This document shows, one piece after another, positions 53,077 through 61,646 of a stretch of 64,000 nt of DNA; position 1 is the stretch's first letter; every line of letters begins with the position of its first letter. Under the pieces are notes generated by a model. That model ran no database searches. It saw only the letters and a program-made list of their open reading frames with translations, and had not been told where the DNA came from. Where the stretch lies: contig CAZAWR010000005.1 of the NCBI GenBank assembly GCA_964488865.1, positions 124,001-188,000 of the forward strand, written 5' to 3'. The translations under genes were made by a program, and so were the position numbers. Source of the stretch: MWCO01 sp964488865 (lineage in GTDB: Bacteria > Myxococcota_A > Polyangia > Polyangiales > Polyangiaceae).

Positions 53077-53297
53077 GGGCGAGATCCTTTCCTGCAGGGT
53101 GGTACGAGAGCGAACGGGGATTGCTGCCTCCATGGAGGCGACGGAAGAAAGACATGCACGCCGGATGCCGTCGTGTTTTCCCCGCGCGAGAGCCGGTGAT
53201 GCGGCGTCCAGTAGGGGAAGGTCGCGTGGAAACCGTGGCGTGGCGATCACGAGCGGTGTGAGCACGGGTTCACAGTCTGGAGCCGGGGGGACCACGG

Positions 53298-53855
53298 TCA
53301 GCCTCCATAGAGGATGAGAGACAGTCCTCGGAAGGGCTTGGTACCGAGGGCTCGATACGCATGGGCGACGTCGGCTCGGAAGAACACGGCGTCTCGCGGA
53401 CCGAGTTCGTAGCTATCGGGGCCAATGACCAGGGACAGGCGACCCGAGGACACGACCACCTGCTCGTGGGTTCCCGGGGGATGGGGGTCGGCCTGTTCGA
53501 TGGCGCCCGGGGCGAGCTCGAGCTCGTACAGCTCCACCTTGTGACCTGGAACTTGGGCGAGGAGCGGACGGCTCAGGAACGCACGGTCTGCGGAGTAGAG
53601 GAATCGCGCGTCGGCGAGGCGGGAGACCCGGACAGCGGGTGGGGCGGTGGCGTCGATCAGCTCCGCGAAGGGGACCCCCAAGCCCTCAGCGACTTTCCAC
53701 AGCACGGCGATGGTCGGGTTGGTCTTCAGGGTCTCGATCTGGCTGAGCATCGCCCGGCTGACGCCTGATCGCGCGGCGAGGTCTTGCAAGCTCAGGCCCG
53801 AGGCCAATCGCAGCGACCTGAGACGGTGAGCCACTTGCTGGTTGATCTCGTCCAC
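53298..53855 (-). CDS. XRE-family regulator with cupin domain
   Basis: The 185-residue protein has an N-terminal Cro/XRE helix-turn-helix (about 10-64, LRLASGLSLQDLAARSGVSR, MLSQIETLKTNPTI) and a C-terminal cupin (about 95-183, GTHEQVVVSSGRLSLVIG). This subfamily often controls an adjacent metabolic gene with a small ligand bound in the cupin. It is divergent from cysK across a promoter with an inverted-repeat operator, so it is the obvious candidate regulator of cysK and of itself. Confidence 0.95.
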   Translation of the reverse strand: MDEINQQVAHRLRSLRLASGLSLQDLAARSGVSRAMLSQIETLKTNPTIAVLWKVAEGLGVPFAELIDATAPPAVRVSRLADARFLYSADRAFLSRPLLAQVPGHKVELYELELAPGAIEQADPHPPGTHEQVVVSSGRLSLVIGPDSYELGPRDAVFFRADVAHAYRALGTKPFRGLSLILYGG

Positions 53856-53874
53856 GGAACGTCCTGCTGTATGT

Positions 53875-53916
53875 TATAGCGAACAGTCAATTGACATATT
53901 GGATCTGTTCACTATA
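53875..53916. promoter_or_regulatory. Inverted-repeat operator between xre-cupin gene and cysK
   Basis: TATAGCGAACAG (53875-53886) and CTGTTCACTATA (53905-53916) are inverted copies matching at 11 of 12 positions, 18 bases apart. The right arm overlaps the cysK -10 box and the left arm lies just upstream of the -35. Binding of the XRE-cupin dimer here would cover the cysK promoter. Confidence 0.7.
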
Positions 53917-53918
53917 AT
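53891..53918 (+). promoter_or_regulatory. cysK: Consensus sigma70 promoter of cysK
   Basis: TTGACA-N16-TATAAT is a full match to both consensus hexamers with near-ideal spacing. It is the strongest vegetative promoter found in the window. The leader to the cysK ATG is about 60 bases and carries a GGAGG. Confidence 0.85.
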
Positions 53919-53982
53919 GACCAACCCGGACCGCAAGATCAAGCCACGTGGCGGTCCCGTTCACTTTCTCGGAGGCTTGCTC

Positions 53983-54960
53983 ATGTCCAACGTATTTCAA
54001 GACAACTCGCGCTCGATCGGTCGTACCCCGCTCGTGCGATTGAACCGGGTAGCGGCGGGGGCAGCGGCCACGGTGCTGGCGAAGATCGAGGGCAGAAATC
54101 CTGCGTACTCGGTGAAGTGCCGCATCGGAGCGGCCATGATCTGGGACGCTGAAGATCGGGGTTTGCTCCGCCCTGGCAAGGAGATCGTGGAGCCGACCAG
54201 CGGAAACACGGGAATCGCCCTGGCGTACGTCGCGGCGGCCAAGGGCTACCCCATTACCCTCACCATGCCCGAGACCATGAGCGTCGAGCGGAGGAAGATT
54301 CTCGCTGCGTTCGGTGCGAAGTTGGTGCTGACCGAGGGCTCGCAAGGGATGAAGGGCGCCATTGCGCGTGCGGAGAGCATCGTCGCGAGCGACCCTGAGC
54401 GATACTTCATGCCCCAGCAGTTCAAGAACCCGGCGAACCCCGCCATCCATGAGACCACGACCGGGCCCGAAATCTGGGACGACACCGATGGGGCGGTCGA
54501 CGTGCTCGTGGCCGGGGTAGGCACGGGCGGGACGATCACTGGGGTCTCCCGCTACATCAAGCGCACCCGGAACAAGCCGATCGTGTCAGTGGCCGTCGAG
54601 CCATCTCACAGCCCCGTTATCTCCCAGACGCTCGCGGGAGAGGACCTCAAGCCGGGCCCCCACAAGATTCAGGGCATCGGGGCCGGCTTCGTCCCGGATA
54701 TCCTGGACCTATCTCTCGTGGACCGGGTCGAGCAGGTCACCAACGACGAGGCCATCGAGTTTGCCCGTCGTCTTGCGCGAGAGGAAGGCATCCTGGCTGG
54801 GGTGTCTTGCGGAGCGGCCACGGCGGTTGCTGTGAGATTGGCCTTTGACCCGTCTTTTGCCGGGAAGACCATTGTGGTCGTCCTGCCCGACTCGGGGGAG
54901 CGCTACCTCAGCGGTCCGCTTTTCGAAGGCCTCTTCGACGCGGAAGGAAAGGCCCCGTAG
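53983..54960 (+). CDS. cysK: Cysteine synthase A (O-acetylserine sulfhydrylase)
   Basis: The 325-residue PLP enzyme has the cofactor Lys45 in NPAYSVKCRIGAAMI, the Asn/Ser loop in EPTSGNTGIALAYVAAAKGY, the phosphate-binding glycines in VGTGGTITGVSRYIK, and GVSCGAATAVAV near the end. It makes cysteine from O-acetylserine and sulfide. The ATG at 53983 follows GGAGG by 7 bases. It is regulated by a consensus promoter inside an operator facing the XRE-cupin gene. No cysE or sulfate genes are nearby. Confidence 0.96.
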   Translation: MSNVFQDNSRSIGRTPLVRLNRVAAGAAATVLAKIEGRNPAYSVKCRIGAAMIWDAEDRGLLRPGKEIVEPTSGNTGIALAYVAAAKGYPITLTMPETMSVERRKILAAFGAKLVLTEGSQGMKGAIARAESIVASDPERYFMPQQFKNPANPAIHETTTGPEIWDDTDGAVDVLVAGVGTGGTITGVSRYIKRTRNKPIVSVAVEPSHSPVISQTLAGEDLKPGPHKIQGIGAGFVPDILDLSLVDRVEQVTNDEAIEFARRLAREEGILAGVSCGAATAVAVRLAFDPSFAGKTIVVVLPDSGERYLSGPLFEGLFDAEGKAP

Positions 54961-54963
54961 GCT

Positions 54964-54987
54964 CCGTCGCGCGATATCGCACGACGG
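54964..54987 (+). terminator. Palindromic hairpin after cysK
   Basis: CCGTCGCGCGATATCGCACGACGG-type sequence immediately after the cysK stop pairs at 11 of 12 positions. A T-tract is lacking, so termination may need Rho. Confidence 0.5.
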
Positions 54988-55080
54988 AACTTGCACTCCT
55001 GGAAGCGCTCGTCGGCCGTTTGGGCGCAACTGTTTGAAATCTCGACGCGTCTTGGTGGCACAGTGAATGCATTGTGTTGG

Positions 55081-55180
55081 AGCGCAACGTTGGTCGTGAC
55101 TAACGCCCCCCCTGTCCCTGACGTTGCGCTAACTATCCAACGCCCGGTTGACGAATAGCCCCCCCGCGTCCCGGGCGTTG
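55081..55180. repeat. Two tandem 10-bp perfect inverted repeats with C-rich loops
   Basis: AGCGCAACGT (55081-55090) pairs with ACGTTGCGCT (55121-55130), and CAACGCCCGG (55138-55147) pairs with CCGGGCGTTG (55171-55180). Both loops contain a run of seven Cs preceded by gac(t/g)aa. They lie between the convergent cysK and NapB-like genes. Confidence 0.6.
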
Positions 55181-55212
55181 ACCCTTTTGTGGGCCTCGAT
55201 CTGAGGCTCTTT

Positions 55213-55246
55213 CCCCCCCAGGCGCTAGCGAGGCGCCCAGGGGGGG
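55213..55246 (-). terminator. Hairpin spanning the end of the NapB-like gene
   Basis: A run of seven Cs and GGCGC pairs with GCGCC and a run of Gs, and covers the stop codon at 55225. It could stop leftward nap transcription. No U-run follows. Confidence 0.45.
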
Positions 55247-55965
55247 GAGTGCTCAACGTTCGCTGCGTGACACTGGGTGCATTGGGACCGCTCCGGGTGC
55301 GTCGTGCGAAGTCCGGGTAGTCCGGCCACCCCGTGACAGCTCTCGCAACGGTCTCGCATCCAGGCGGGATGGGGCATGACAGGCGGCGCTCCCTCCCACG
55401 CACGCTCGGTCGCCTTGTCTGGATGATGTCCCGCGAACGCGTTGTCGGGTGGCGGGGGCTTCTCGAAGCGAGGTTCGGCTGTCACATGGCATTGGGTGCA
55501 GTTCGCGTAGGGAGGGTGGGAAATAGCGCGCGCCACGCGCCCTTCGACCACGAGGCCGTCACGGTGGCATGCGAGGCAGGCCGCCGCGTTCTGCTCATCG
55601 ATGGGGTGAGGGACGACAGGGGGCGCGCCGTCGTAGGCTCGCAAAGAGGCCCGCGTCGCGTGTGCTTCGGCGTGTTGTTGCGGGGTCCTCGTCACGGGGT
55701 CGGACACGGCGGGCAGGGCGGAGCGCAACGAACCGAGATCACTGCGAACCACCGCGTTGGGGCCATGCTGGCGTGCGCGCCAATCCAGATAGGATTGGCC
55801 CGGGATCGCGCCTGACAGGCTTGCCACGGGCTCGGGGGCGGGAGGCGACTTGACCTGCGCGGGGCGAATGCCCACGGCGTATCCCACCGCGGCCACGCCA
55901 AGGGCCATGGCCAGTGCCACATTGACCGCTCGCGGATAGGGAGCCAAAGGGGGGGGCGTTTCCAT
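55225..55965 (-). CDS. napB: NapB-like cytochrome c with duplicated dihaem module (tetrahaem)
   Basis: The 246-residue protein has a single N-terminal membrane anchor or uncleaved signal (about 14-32). It carries four CXXCH haem sites at 130-134, 156-160, 207-211 and 229-233. The region is an internal duplication: GAPPVVPHP (His120), CXXCH, ISHPP (His150), CXXCH, then GAPPVMPHP (His199), CXXCH, TTHPE (His223), CXXCH. Each unit has the two CXXCH and two distal His of the usual dihaem NapB. It should pass electrons to NapA. It is the last gene of napD-napA-napB, 13 bp after napA. Confidence 0.87.
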   Translation of the reverse strand: METPPPLAPYPRAVNVALAMALGVAAVGYAVGIRPAQVKSPPAPEPVASLSGAIPGQSYLDWRARQHGPNAVVRSDLGSLRSALPAVSDPVTRTPQQHAEAHATRASLRAYDGAPPVVPHPIDEQNAAACLACHRDGLVVEGRVARAISHPPYANCTQCHVTAEPRFEKPPPPDNAFAGHHPDKATERAWEGAPPVMPHPAWMRDRCESCHGVAGLPGLRTTHPERSQCTQCHAANVEHSPPWAPR

Positions 55966-55977
55966 GCTGGCCTCTCG

Positions 55978-58386
55978 TCAGGCGGTCACGCGCGAGATGC
56001 TCGCCGCGCACTTCTTGTAGTCCGGTTGCTTCGAGAAGAAGTCGAAGTCCTCGAGCGTGATCAGGTTGACGAGCCTGTCCTCGTCGAAGAAAGGAATGAA
56101 CAGCAGACCCCTCGGGGGGGAACCGCGCCCGCCGATCCACGCCCGCACGTCGACGTTTCCCCGACGCGTGGTGACCTTCACCAAATCGCCGTTGTGAATG
56201 CCAGCGTCGCGCGCATCGTCCGGGTTCATCTCCAGATAGGCTTCGGGCATGGCGCGGAGCAACTGGGGGACCCGTCGGGTCATGGTGCCAGAATGCCAGT
56301 GCTCGAGAACACGCCCCGTGCAGAGCCAGAAGGGGAAGTCCTTGCTCGGAGACTCGGGGGGTGGCACGTAGGGCCGGAACCATATCTGCGCTCGGCCGTT
56401 CTTCGTGGTGGAGTGATAGAACTCGATGCCCTGTCCCTTCTTCACGTAGGGATCGTCGAACTCGGCGAATCGGAATCGCGTCTCCCTCCAGCTTCCGTCC
56501 TTCTGCTGCACCACCGGCCAGCGCAGTCCCCGCGCCTTGACGTACTCGTCGTAGGGCGCGAGGTCCTTGTGCTTCATGCGCGTGAACTGCCGGTACTCTT
56601 CAAAGAGATGCCGGTCGACGTTGACGTCGTAGTAGCGCTTGAAGTCCCACACGGGGACGGGCTTGCCGCTCGGGTCGCGCACGTCGAAGAGGAACTGGCC
56701 GTCCTTGTCTTTCATGCCCGGATGACCCCGGTCGTGGAGCCGCCGGGCTAGCGCGATGGTCTGCCAGCAGTCGTCCCGCGCCTCTCCTGGCGGCTTCACC
56801 AGGCGGAACCATTGCTGCGTACGGCGCTCCGAGTTGCCGAACATGCCGTTCTTCTCGACCCACAAGGCCGAAGGCAGGACGAGGTCCGCCAGCCGCGTCG
56901 TGGCGGTCGGGTACACGTCGGACACGACCAGGAACTTGTCTCCCAGCTTTTCCTTGGCACCGAAGAGCTTCTGCAAGTTGGGGAGCGTTTGCCCGGGGTT
57001 GGTGACCTGTACCCAGATCGTGTGGATGTCGCCGCCCTGATCCGTGGGAGTGCAGAACTTCTCCCACATCTTCACGGTGTGGTGGCCGGGGGTCTTGCTG
57101 ATGCGGCCCGGAGGAACGTTCCAGAACGCCTCGGTCTGCTTGCGATGGTCGTCGTTGGTGACAACGCGGCCGCCGGGCAGAGCGTGGGAGAGGGTGCCGA
57201 CCTCGCGGACGGTTCCGCACGCCGAGGGTTGGCCTGTGAGGCTGGTGGGGGCGTCGCCGGGCTTGCCGAAGTGGCCGCTGAGCAGGTGAATGCCGTGCAC
57301 AAGGGTGTTGATGGCCGTGCCCTGCGTGTGTTGGTTCATGCCCATGCACCAGAGGCTCGTGATGCGCAGCGTCCGGTCGCCGAAGAGATCCGCGAGCATC
57401 CGGATGTCCTGGGCGGGCACCCCTGAGATTTCCTGGACGTGCTCGGGCGTGTAAGGAGCAAGACTCTCGCGGTACTCGTCGAACGTGATGGCCTTGCCGT
57501 TCAACTCCCGGGGCTCGCTGTCCCCCCGAAACGCGCAGTGCTTGTCCACGAAGTCCTTGTCGAAGGTCCCGCGTTCCAGGAGCAAGTGGGCAATGCCGTT
57601 GGCGATGGCGAGGTCCGTGTGGGGCTTGAACACAAGCACGTTCTGGCAGTGCTGGCTCGACCGGGTGCGGCGCGTGCAGATGTCGATGACCTTGATGTCG
57701 TCGCCGCGGGAGCGGCGGTCGATGACGCGGGAGAAGAGGACCGGGTGCATCTCTGCGGGGTTGTTCCCCCAGAGGATGAGGACGTTGCATTCGTCGAGGT
57801 CCTGGTAGCATCCCGCGGGTTCGTCGACGCCATAGGTGGCGAGGAAGCCTGTGACTGCGGATGACATGCACAGGCGCGCGTTCGGATCGATGTGGTTGTT
57901 GCCAAGGCCGCCCTTCATGAACTTTTGTGCGGCATAGCCTTCGGGGATCGTCCACTGCCCGCTCCCATAGAAGGCGAACCCTCCCGGGTCCTTCATGACG
58001 CGGTCGGCGAGCACGTCCAGTGCCTCATCCCAGCTGATCGGAACGAGATTGCCATTCTTGCGGAGCAGGGGGCGCGTGAGACGATCCTGGCCGTACAGGA
58101 TTAGCCCCACGTGATACCCCTTCACGCACAAAAGTCCCTTGTTGACGTCGGCCTGGGGATCGCCGGCGATGGCCGCGACCTTGCCGTTCTTGCGCCCGAC
58201 GAGGACGTGGCATCCGGTCCCGCAGAATCGGCAGGGCGCTTTCTGCCAGTCGAGGTCGGGCATGGTGGTACGCGGGTCGCCGGGACCGGCGCTTGCCGCG
58301 GGGCGTCCGACGGAGCCCAGAGCGGCGGTGGACGCAACGCCAAGTGCTGCAGACCGGACGAAGGAACGCCGTGTGAAGTCAGACAT
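55978..58386 (-). CDS. napA: Periplasmic nitrate reductase catalytic subunit
   Basis: The 802-residue molybdoenzyme starts with a Tat signal (TRRSFVRSAALG, residues 5-16). The [4Fe-4S] cysteines are 52, 55, 59 and 87 (CRFCGTGC ... GLLCVKGY), with the electron-conducting Lys after the last Cys. The Mo-ligand Cys lies in NARLCMSSAVTGF. Length and motifs match NapA rather than NarG or formate dehydrogenase. It reduces nitrate to nitrite in the periplasm. The Met at 58386 overlaps napD by 8 bases. Confidence 0.95.
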   Translation of the reverse strand: MSDFTRRSFVRSAALGVASTAALGSVGRPAASAGPGDPRTTMPDLDWQKAPCRFCGTGCHVLVGRKNGKVAAIAGDPQADVNKGLLCVKGYHVGLILYGQDRLTRPLLRKNGNLVPISWDEALDVLADRVMKDPGGFAFYGSGQWTIPEGYAAQKFMKGGLGNNHIDPNARLCMSSAVTGFLATYGVDEPAGCYQDLDECNVLILWGNNPAEMHPVLFSRVIDRRSRGDDIKVIDICTRRTRSSQHCQNVLVFKPHTDLAIANGIAHLLLERGTFDKDFVDKHCAFRGDSEPRELNGKAITFDEYRESLAPYTPEHVQEISGVPAQDIRMLADLFGDRTLRITSLWCMGMNQHTQGTAINTLVHGIHLLSGHFGKPGDAPTSLTGQPSACGTVREVGTLSHALPGGRVVTNDDHRKQTEAFWNVPPGRISKTPGHHTVKMWEKFCTPTDQGGDIHTIWVQVTNPGQTLPNLQKLFGAKEKLGDKFLVVSDVYPTATTRLADLVLPSALWVEKNGMFGNSERRTQQWFRLVKPPGEARDDCWQTIALARRLHDRGHPGMKDKDGQFLFDVRDPSGKPVPVWDFKRYYDVNVDRHLFEEYRQFTRMKHKDLAPYDEYVKARGLRWPVVQQKDGSWRETRFRFAEFDDPYVKKGQGIEFYHSTTKNGRAQIWFRPYVPPPESPSKDFPFWLCTGRVLEHWHSGTMTRRVPQLLRAMPEAYLEMNPDDARDAGIHNGDLVKVTTRRGNVDVRAWIGGRGSPPRGLLFIPFFDEDRLVNLITLEDFDFFSKQPDYKKCAASISRVTA

Positions 58387-58651
58387 GGGGTCCTCCAGAC
58401 AGGGGCGGGACGTCTTCGGGTTCGTCGAAGAAGACACCGACCACGTCGACGTGGGCGATGCCAGGCAGCTCGAGGAGTCTGCCCACGGCGTCTATGTCTT
58501 CTTGGAGCGAAGGGGTGTCGAGCACGGCCGGGACGCGAAGGGCGACGGGGGTACCGAGCGTGAGCGAGGGCCAACGGGCGAGGGTTTCGAGTGTGTGTTC
58601 GGGGAGGAGGGTGCCCGGGTCGAGCCAGAGCAAGAGGGAGCTGATGGCCAT
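58379..58651 (-). CDS. napD: NapD, Tat chaperone for NapA
   Basis: This 90-residue protein begins MAISSLLLWLDP and has the ferredoxin-like NapD layout (two beta-alpha-beta units, with LPGIAHVDVVGVFFDEPED in the second). NapD binds the twin-arginine signal of NapA and prevents early export. The overlap with napA supports the call. It is the first gene of the leftward nap operon. Confidence 0.82.
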   Translation of the reverse strand: MAISSLLLWLDPGTLLPEHTLETLARWPSLTLGTPVALRVPAVLDTPSLQEDIDAVGRLLELPGIAHVDVVGVFFDEPEDVPPLSGGPHV

Positions 58652-58680
58652 GAGGAGAGGCTACATCTAGTGAAAGACGA

Positions 58681-58759
58681 ATTCAAGAGTGAAGTATCTT
58701 TTTTTCTTGAATAGAGGGGGCTGCTCGCGCTAGCTTTGAGGTCGAACCCGTTGGACCTC
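58681..58759. promoter_or_regulatory. Divergent nap control region with two inverted repeats
   Basis: ATTCAAGA (58681-58688) and TCTTGAAT (58705-58712) are perfect 8-bp inverted copies 16 bases apart around a T-rich core. GAGGTC/GACCTC (58738-58759) forms a second short repeat. The region separates napDAB from the cytochrome/FeS/NrfD genes. The first repeat has the size expected for an Rrf2-family dimer site. Confidence 0.5.
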
Positions 58760-58783
58760 CGAACCTCGTCGGGTGACAACCGC

Positions 58784-59443
58784 ATGAACTCGCCCCCTCG
58801 CCTTTCGTTCTTCTCGCTCGCCCTCCGCGCTCGGTTGGCTTTTGGGTCGAGATGCTGCGCTGCGGTGGGCATCGTGGCCTGCTTTCTGGTCGCGATCGGT
58901 TGCGGTCAAGCGCACGCGGACGGCGCGAAGCCGGTCCGGGTCGGGGCGGCCGCCTCGTCCTCGTTGTCCGCGCCCTTTCCCGTCACCACGCATCGACCTT
59001 ATCCTTCCCTCGGGATGAACACGGGTGTCCCGGGGCCCGATGGCAGAGCGGCGCGGGCGCCGTGCGGGACATGCCACGGCTTCGTGGAGCCCAAGGACAA
59101 GTACGCGACGGCGAACAGGCTCGAAGCCTTTCACAAGGGCGTGGAGATCGCGCACGGGGGGCAATCGTGCCGGACCTGTCACACGGCTCCCGGGTTCGAC
59201 GCGTTCAACCTCGCCGGGGGAGAGAAGGTGTCCTATGACGAGGTCATGCGCCTGTGTGGGCAGTGCCACGCACAGCGGTTGGTGGAGTACGAGCGGGGGG
59301 CGCACGGCGGCATGACGGGTTACTGGGACCTGCGCCGGGGCCCCCGTTCCCGCAATCACTGCCTCGATTGCCACAACCCGCACGCCCCTGCCATTCCACG
59401 GATGACCCCCGCCCCGGCCCCTGTCTACCGGACGTTCGAGTGA
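58784..59443 (+). CDS. Tetrahaem c-type cytochrome
   Basis: The 219-residue exported protein has a hydrophobic N-terminus (about 25-39) ending in VAIGC, so it may be a lipoprotein or be cleaved near AHA. Four CXXCH sites lie at 94-98, 129-133, 158-162 and 193-197, with several extra His for bis-His ligation. It resembles class III or NapM/NrfB-type small multihaem cytochromes rather than NapC. It is the first gene of a rightward operon with ferredoxin and NrfD-type genes. Confidence 0.87.
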   Translation: MNSPPRLSFFSLALRARLAFGSRCCAAVGIVACFLVAIGCGQAHADGAKPVRVGAAASSSLSAPFPVTTHRPYPSLGMNTGVPGPDGRAARAPCGTCHGFVEPKDKYATANRLEAFHKGVEIAHGGQSCRTCHTAPGFDAFNLAGGEKVSYDEVMRLCGQCHAQRLVEYERGAHGGMTGYWDLRRGPRSRNHCLDCHNPHAPAIPRMTPAPAPVYRTFE

Positions 59444-59450
59444 GGAGCCC

Positions 59451-60374
59451 ATGTCCCAGGACGATACGAAGAAGCCTCGAATCTCCCGGCGAACTGCCCT
59501 GAAGGTGGCAGGTGGGACGGTGGGCGCGGCAGCGTTCGCACGGGCCATGGCGCCCCTCATGACCTTTGCTGATGGGATCTCCGTGGAGGAGTTGCTGCAA
59601 GACCACTACAAGCAACTCTCTTCCGAAGACAAGGTGCGGATCTTTCGTCGGCTCGAGGACGAGACTCGGCGCAAGTACGGCGCTGACGTCCGCATCCGGG
59701 ACCCGCAGCCGGCTGTGCACGTGAAGTTCGGGTACGCGCTCAACCTGAGCGTCTGTATTGGCTGTCGCCAGTGCGCCAAGGCTTGCCACATCGAGAACAA
59801 CCACGACCGCAAGAGCCGGAACGCCTACATACGTGTCTTCGAAAATGACAAGGCAAGCATGGAGCTGGCTCAAGCCACCAGCTCCTACGACCATCCCGTG
59901 CCGGTCGAGGGACGTCGCTACATGCCGATCCAGTGCCACCAGTGCGACAACCCTCCTTGCGTGGACGTGTGCCCGGTGAAAGCCACGTGGAAGGAGAAGG
60001 ATGGCATTGTGGTCATCGACTACAACTGGTGCATCGGCTGCCGGTACTGCGAGGCGGCGTGCCCGTATCACGCAAGGTACTTCAACTGGACGGAACCGGA
60101 GATCCCAGCTGAGGAAGTGACGCCGGACCAGGGCTACCTGTCCAATCGGATTCGTCCTCAAGGCGTGATGGAGAAGTGCACGTTCTGTCTCCATCGTACG
60201 CGGGAAGGGCGCCTCCCCGCTTGCCTCGAGGCCTGTCCGGCGGGCGCTCGGGTGTTCGGCAACCTGCTCGACCCCGAGTCCGAGATCCGCTGGGTCATCG
60301 AGAATAAGCGCGTCTACGTGCTCAAGGAAGACCAGGGGACCGAGCCCAGCTTCTACTACTTCTTCTCGGAATGA
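59451..60374 (+). CDS. Tat-exported four-cluster ferredoxin subunit (NrfC/PsrB-like)
   Basis: The 307-residue protein has an N-terminal Tat motif (ISRRTALKVAGG, about 11-22). Four 4-Cys clusters follow: CIGCRQCAKAC, CHQCDNPPCVDVC, CIGCRYCEAAC, and CTFCLHR...CLEAC. This is the layout of the iron-sulfur subunit of NrfCD/PsrABC/Qrc complexes. It lies on the periplasmic side and is paired with the NrfD-type protein whose gene overlaps its stop (ATGA). Confidence 0.95.
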   Translation: MSQDDTKKPRISRRTALKVAGGTVGAAAFARAMAPLMTFADGISVEELLQDHYKQLSSEDKVRIFRRLEDETRRKYGADVRIRDPQPAVHVKFGYALNLSVCIGCRQCAKACHIENNHDRKSRNAYIRVFENDKASMELAQATSSYDHPVPVEGRRYMPIQCHQCDNPPCVDVCPVKATWKEKDGIVVIDYNWCIGCRYCEAACPYHARYFNWTEPEIPAEEVTPDQGYLSNRIRPQGVMEKCTFCLHRTREGRLPACLEACPAGARVFGNLLDPESEIRWVIENKRVYVLKEDQGTEPSFYYFFSE

Positions 60375-61636
60375 GGCGTACCATGGCGTCCCACGTCGCT
60401 CCTGTCGAAACGACCCCCCACTGGATCAGCTACCCGCGGTTCCTGTTTCGGCTCGTCGTGCTCGCCACGGACGGGTCCCTGCTGTTCTATGCGTGGATGA
60501 CCCTGCTGTCGGCTGTCGCCTTGGTGGGTGCGAACGCCTGGGCCCAGCAAGTCGCGGAGGGGATGGCCCTCACGCACATGTCCGATCACGTGTCCTGGGG
60601 GTTATACATCGCCAACTTCACGTTCGTGGTCGGCGTGGCCGCCGGCGGCGTCATGATGGTGATTCCTGCGTACGTCTACCACGACCGCAAGATGCACGAC
60701 GTGGTCATCTTCGGAGAGATGCTGTCCGTGGCGGCCATTCTCATGGCCCAGCTCTTCGTGCTCGTGGACCTCGGGCGCCCGGACCGGTTCTGGCACCTCG
60801 TACCTGGGCTCGGTCAGTTCAACTGGCCATTGTCTCTGCTCTCCTGGGACGTGCTGGTGCTCAACGGGTATCTGGTGCTCAACCTGCACATCTGCGGCTA
60901 CTTGCTCTACATGAGATACCTCGGCCGCGAGCCCAATCCCAAGTGGTACGTGCCTTTCGTCTTCCTCTCGATCGTCTGGGCGATCTCCATCCACACGGTG
61001 ACGGCGTTCCTTTACTCCGGACTTGGCGGAAGACCCCTGTGGAACTCAGCCCTCCTCGCGCCGCGTTTTCTCGCCTCCGCCTTCGTGGCGGGCCCCGCGT
61101 TCTTGATCGTCGCCCTTCACGCGCTGGGTCGCTTCACCTCCTTTCGCGTGGAGGAGCGACCCTTGAAGATTCTGTTGAGCATCCTGCGCATCACGACCCT
61201 GCTCAACCTGTTCATGCTCGTCAGTGAGCTGTTCACAGAGTTCTATTCGGGGGGGCACCACAACGCTTCCGCTCGCTACTTGTTCTTCGGCTTTCACGGC
61301 CACAACGCCCTCGTGCCCTGGATCTGGACCGCCATCGCTCTCAATGTCGGCGCGGCCATCGCCCTGTTTCATCCCCGCGCACGGACGAGCGCGCGCCTCG
61401 TCATCGTCGCGTGCGTGGCGACCTTCGTGGGGGTCTGGATCGAGAAGGGCATGGGGCTCATCGTTCCCGGGTTTGTGCCCAGCCCGCTGCACGAGATCGT
61501 GGAGTACCAGCCGAGCCTGGTCGAATGGAAGGTCACCGCGGGTATCTGGGCTTTCGGGCTCCTGGTGTACACTGCAGCCCTGAAAATCGCCGTCCCCGTC
61601 GTCACGGGTGCCTCTGGCAAGATCCGAGGGACCTGA
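60371..61636 (+). CDS. nrfD: NrfD/PsrC-type membrane quinone-interacting protein
   Basis: The 421-residue polytopic protein (8-10 helices) is of the NrfD/PsrC family. Typical segments are WGLYIANFTFVVGVAAGGV, WPLSLLSWDVLVLNGYL and GRFTSFRVEE. Such proteins exchange electrons between quinol and the periplasmic FeS subunit without haem. Overlapping translation with the ferredoxin gene supports a complex. No catalytic molybdenum subunit of this module is encoded next to it except NapA on the other strand. Confidence 0.93.
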   Translation: MRRTMASHVAPVETTPHWISYPRFLFRLVVLATDGSLLFYAWMTLLSAVALVGANAWAQQVAEGMALTHMSDHVSWGLYIANFTFVVGVAAGGVMMVIPAYVYHDRKMHDVVIFGEMLSVAAILMAQLFVLVDLGRPDRFWHLVPGLGQFNWPLSLLSWDVLVLNGYLVLNLHICGYLLYMRYLGREPNPKWYVPFVFLSIVWAISIHTVTAFLYSGLGGRPLWNSALLAPRFLASAFVAGPAFLIVALHALGRFTSFRVEERPLKILLSILRITTLLNLFMLVSELFTEFYSGGHHNASARYLFFGFHGHNALVPWIWTAIALNVGAAIALFHPRARTSARLVIVACVATFVGVWIEKGMGLIVPGFVPSPLHEIVEYQPSLVEWKVTAGIWAFGLLVYTAALKIAVPVVTGASGKIRGT

Positions 61637-61646
61637 CTCGCAAGCC

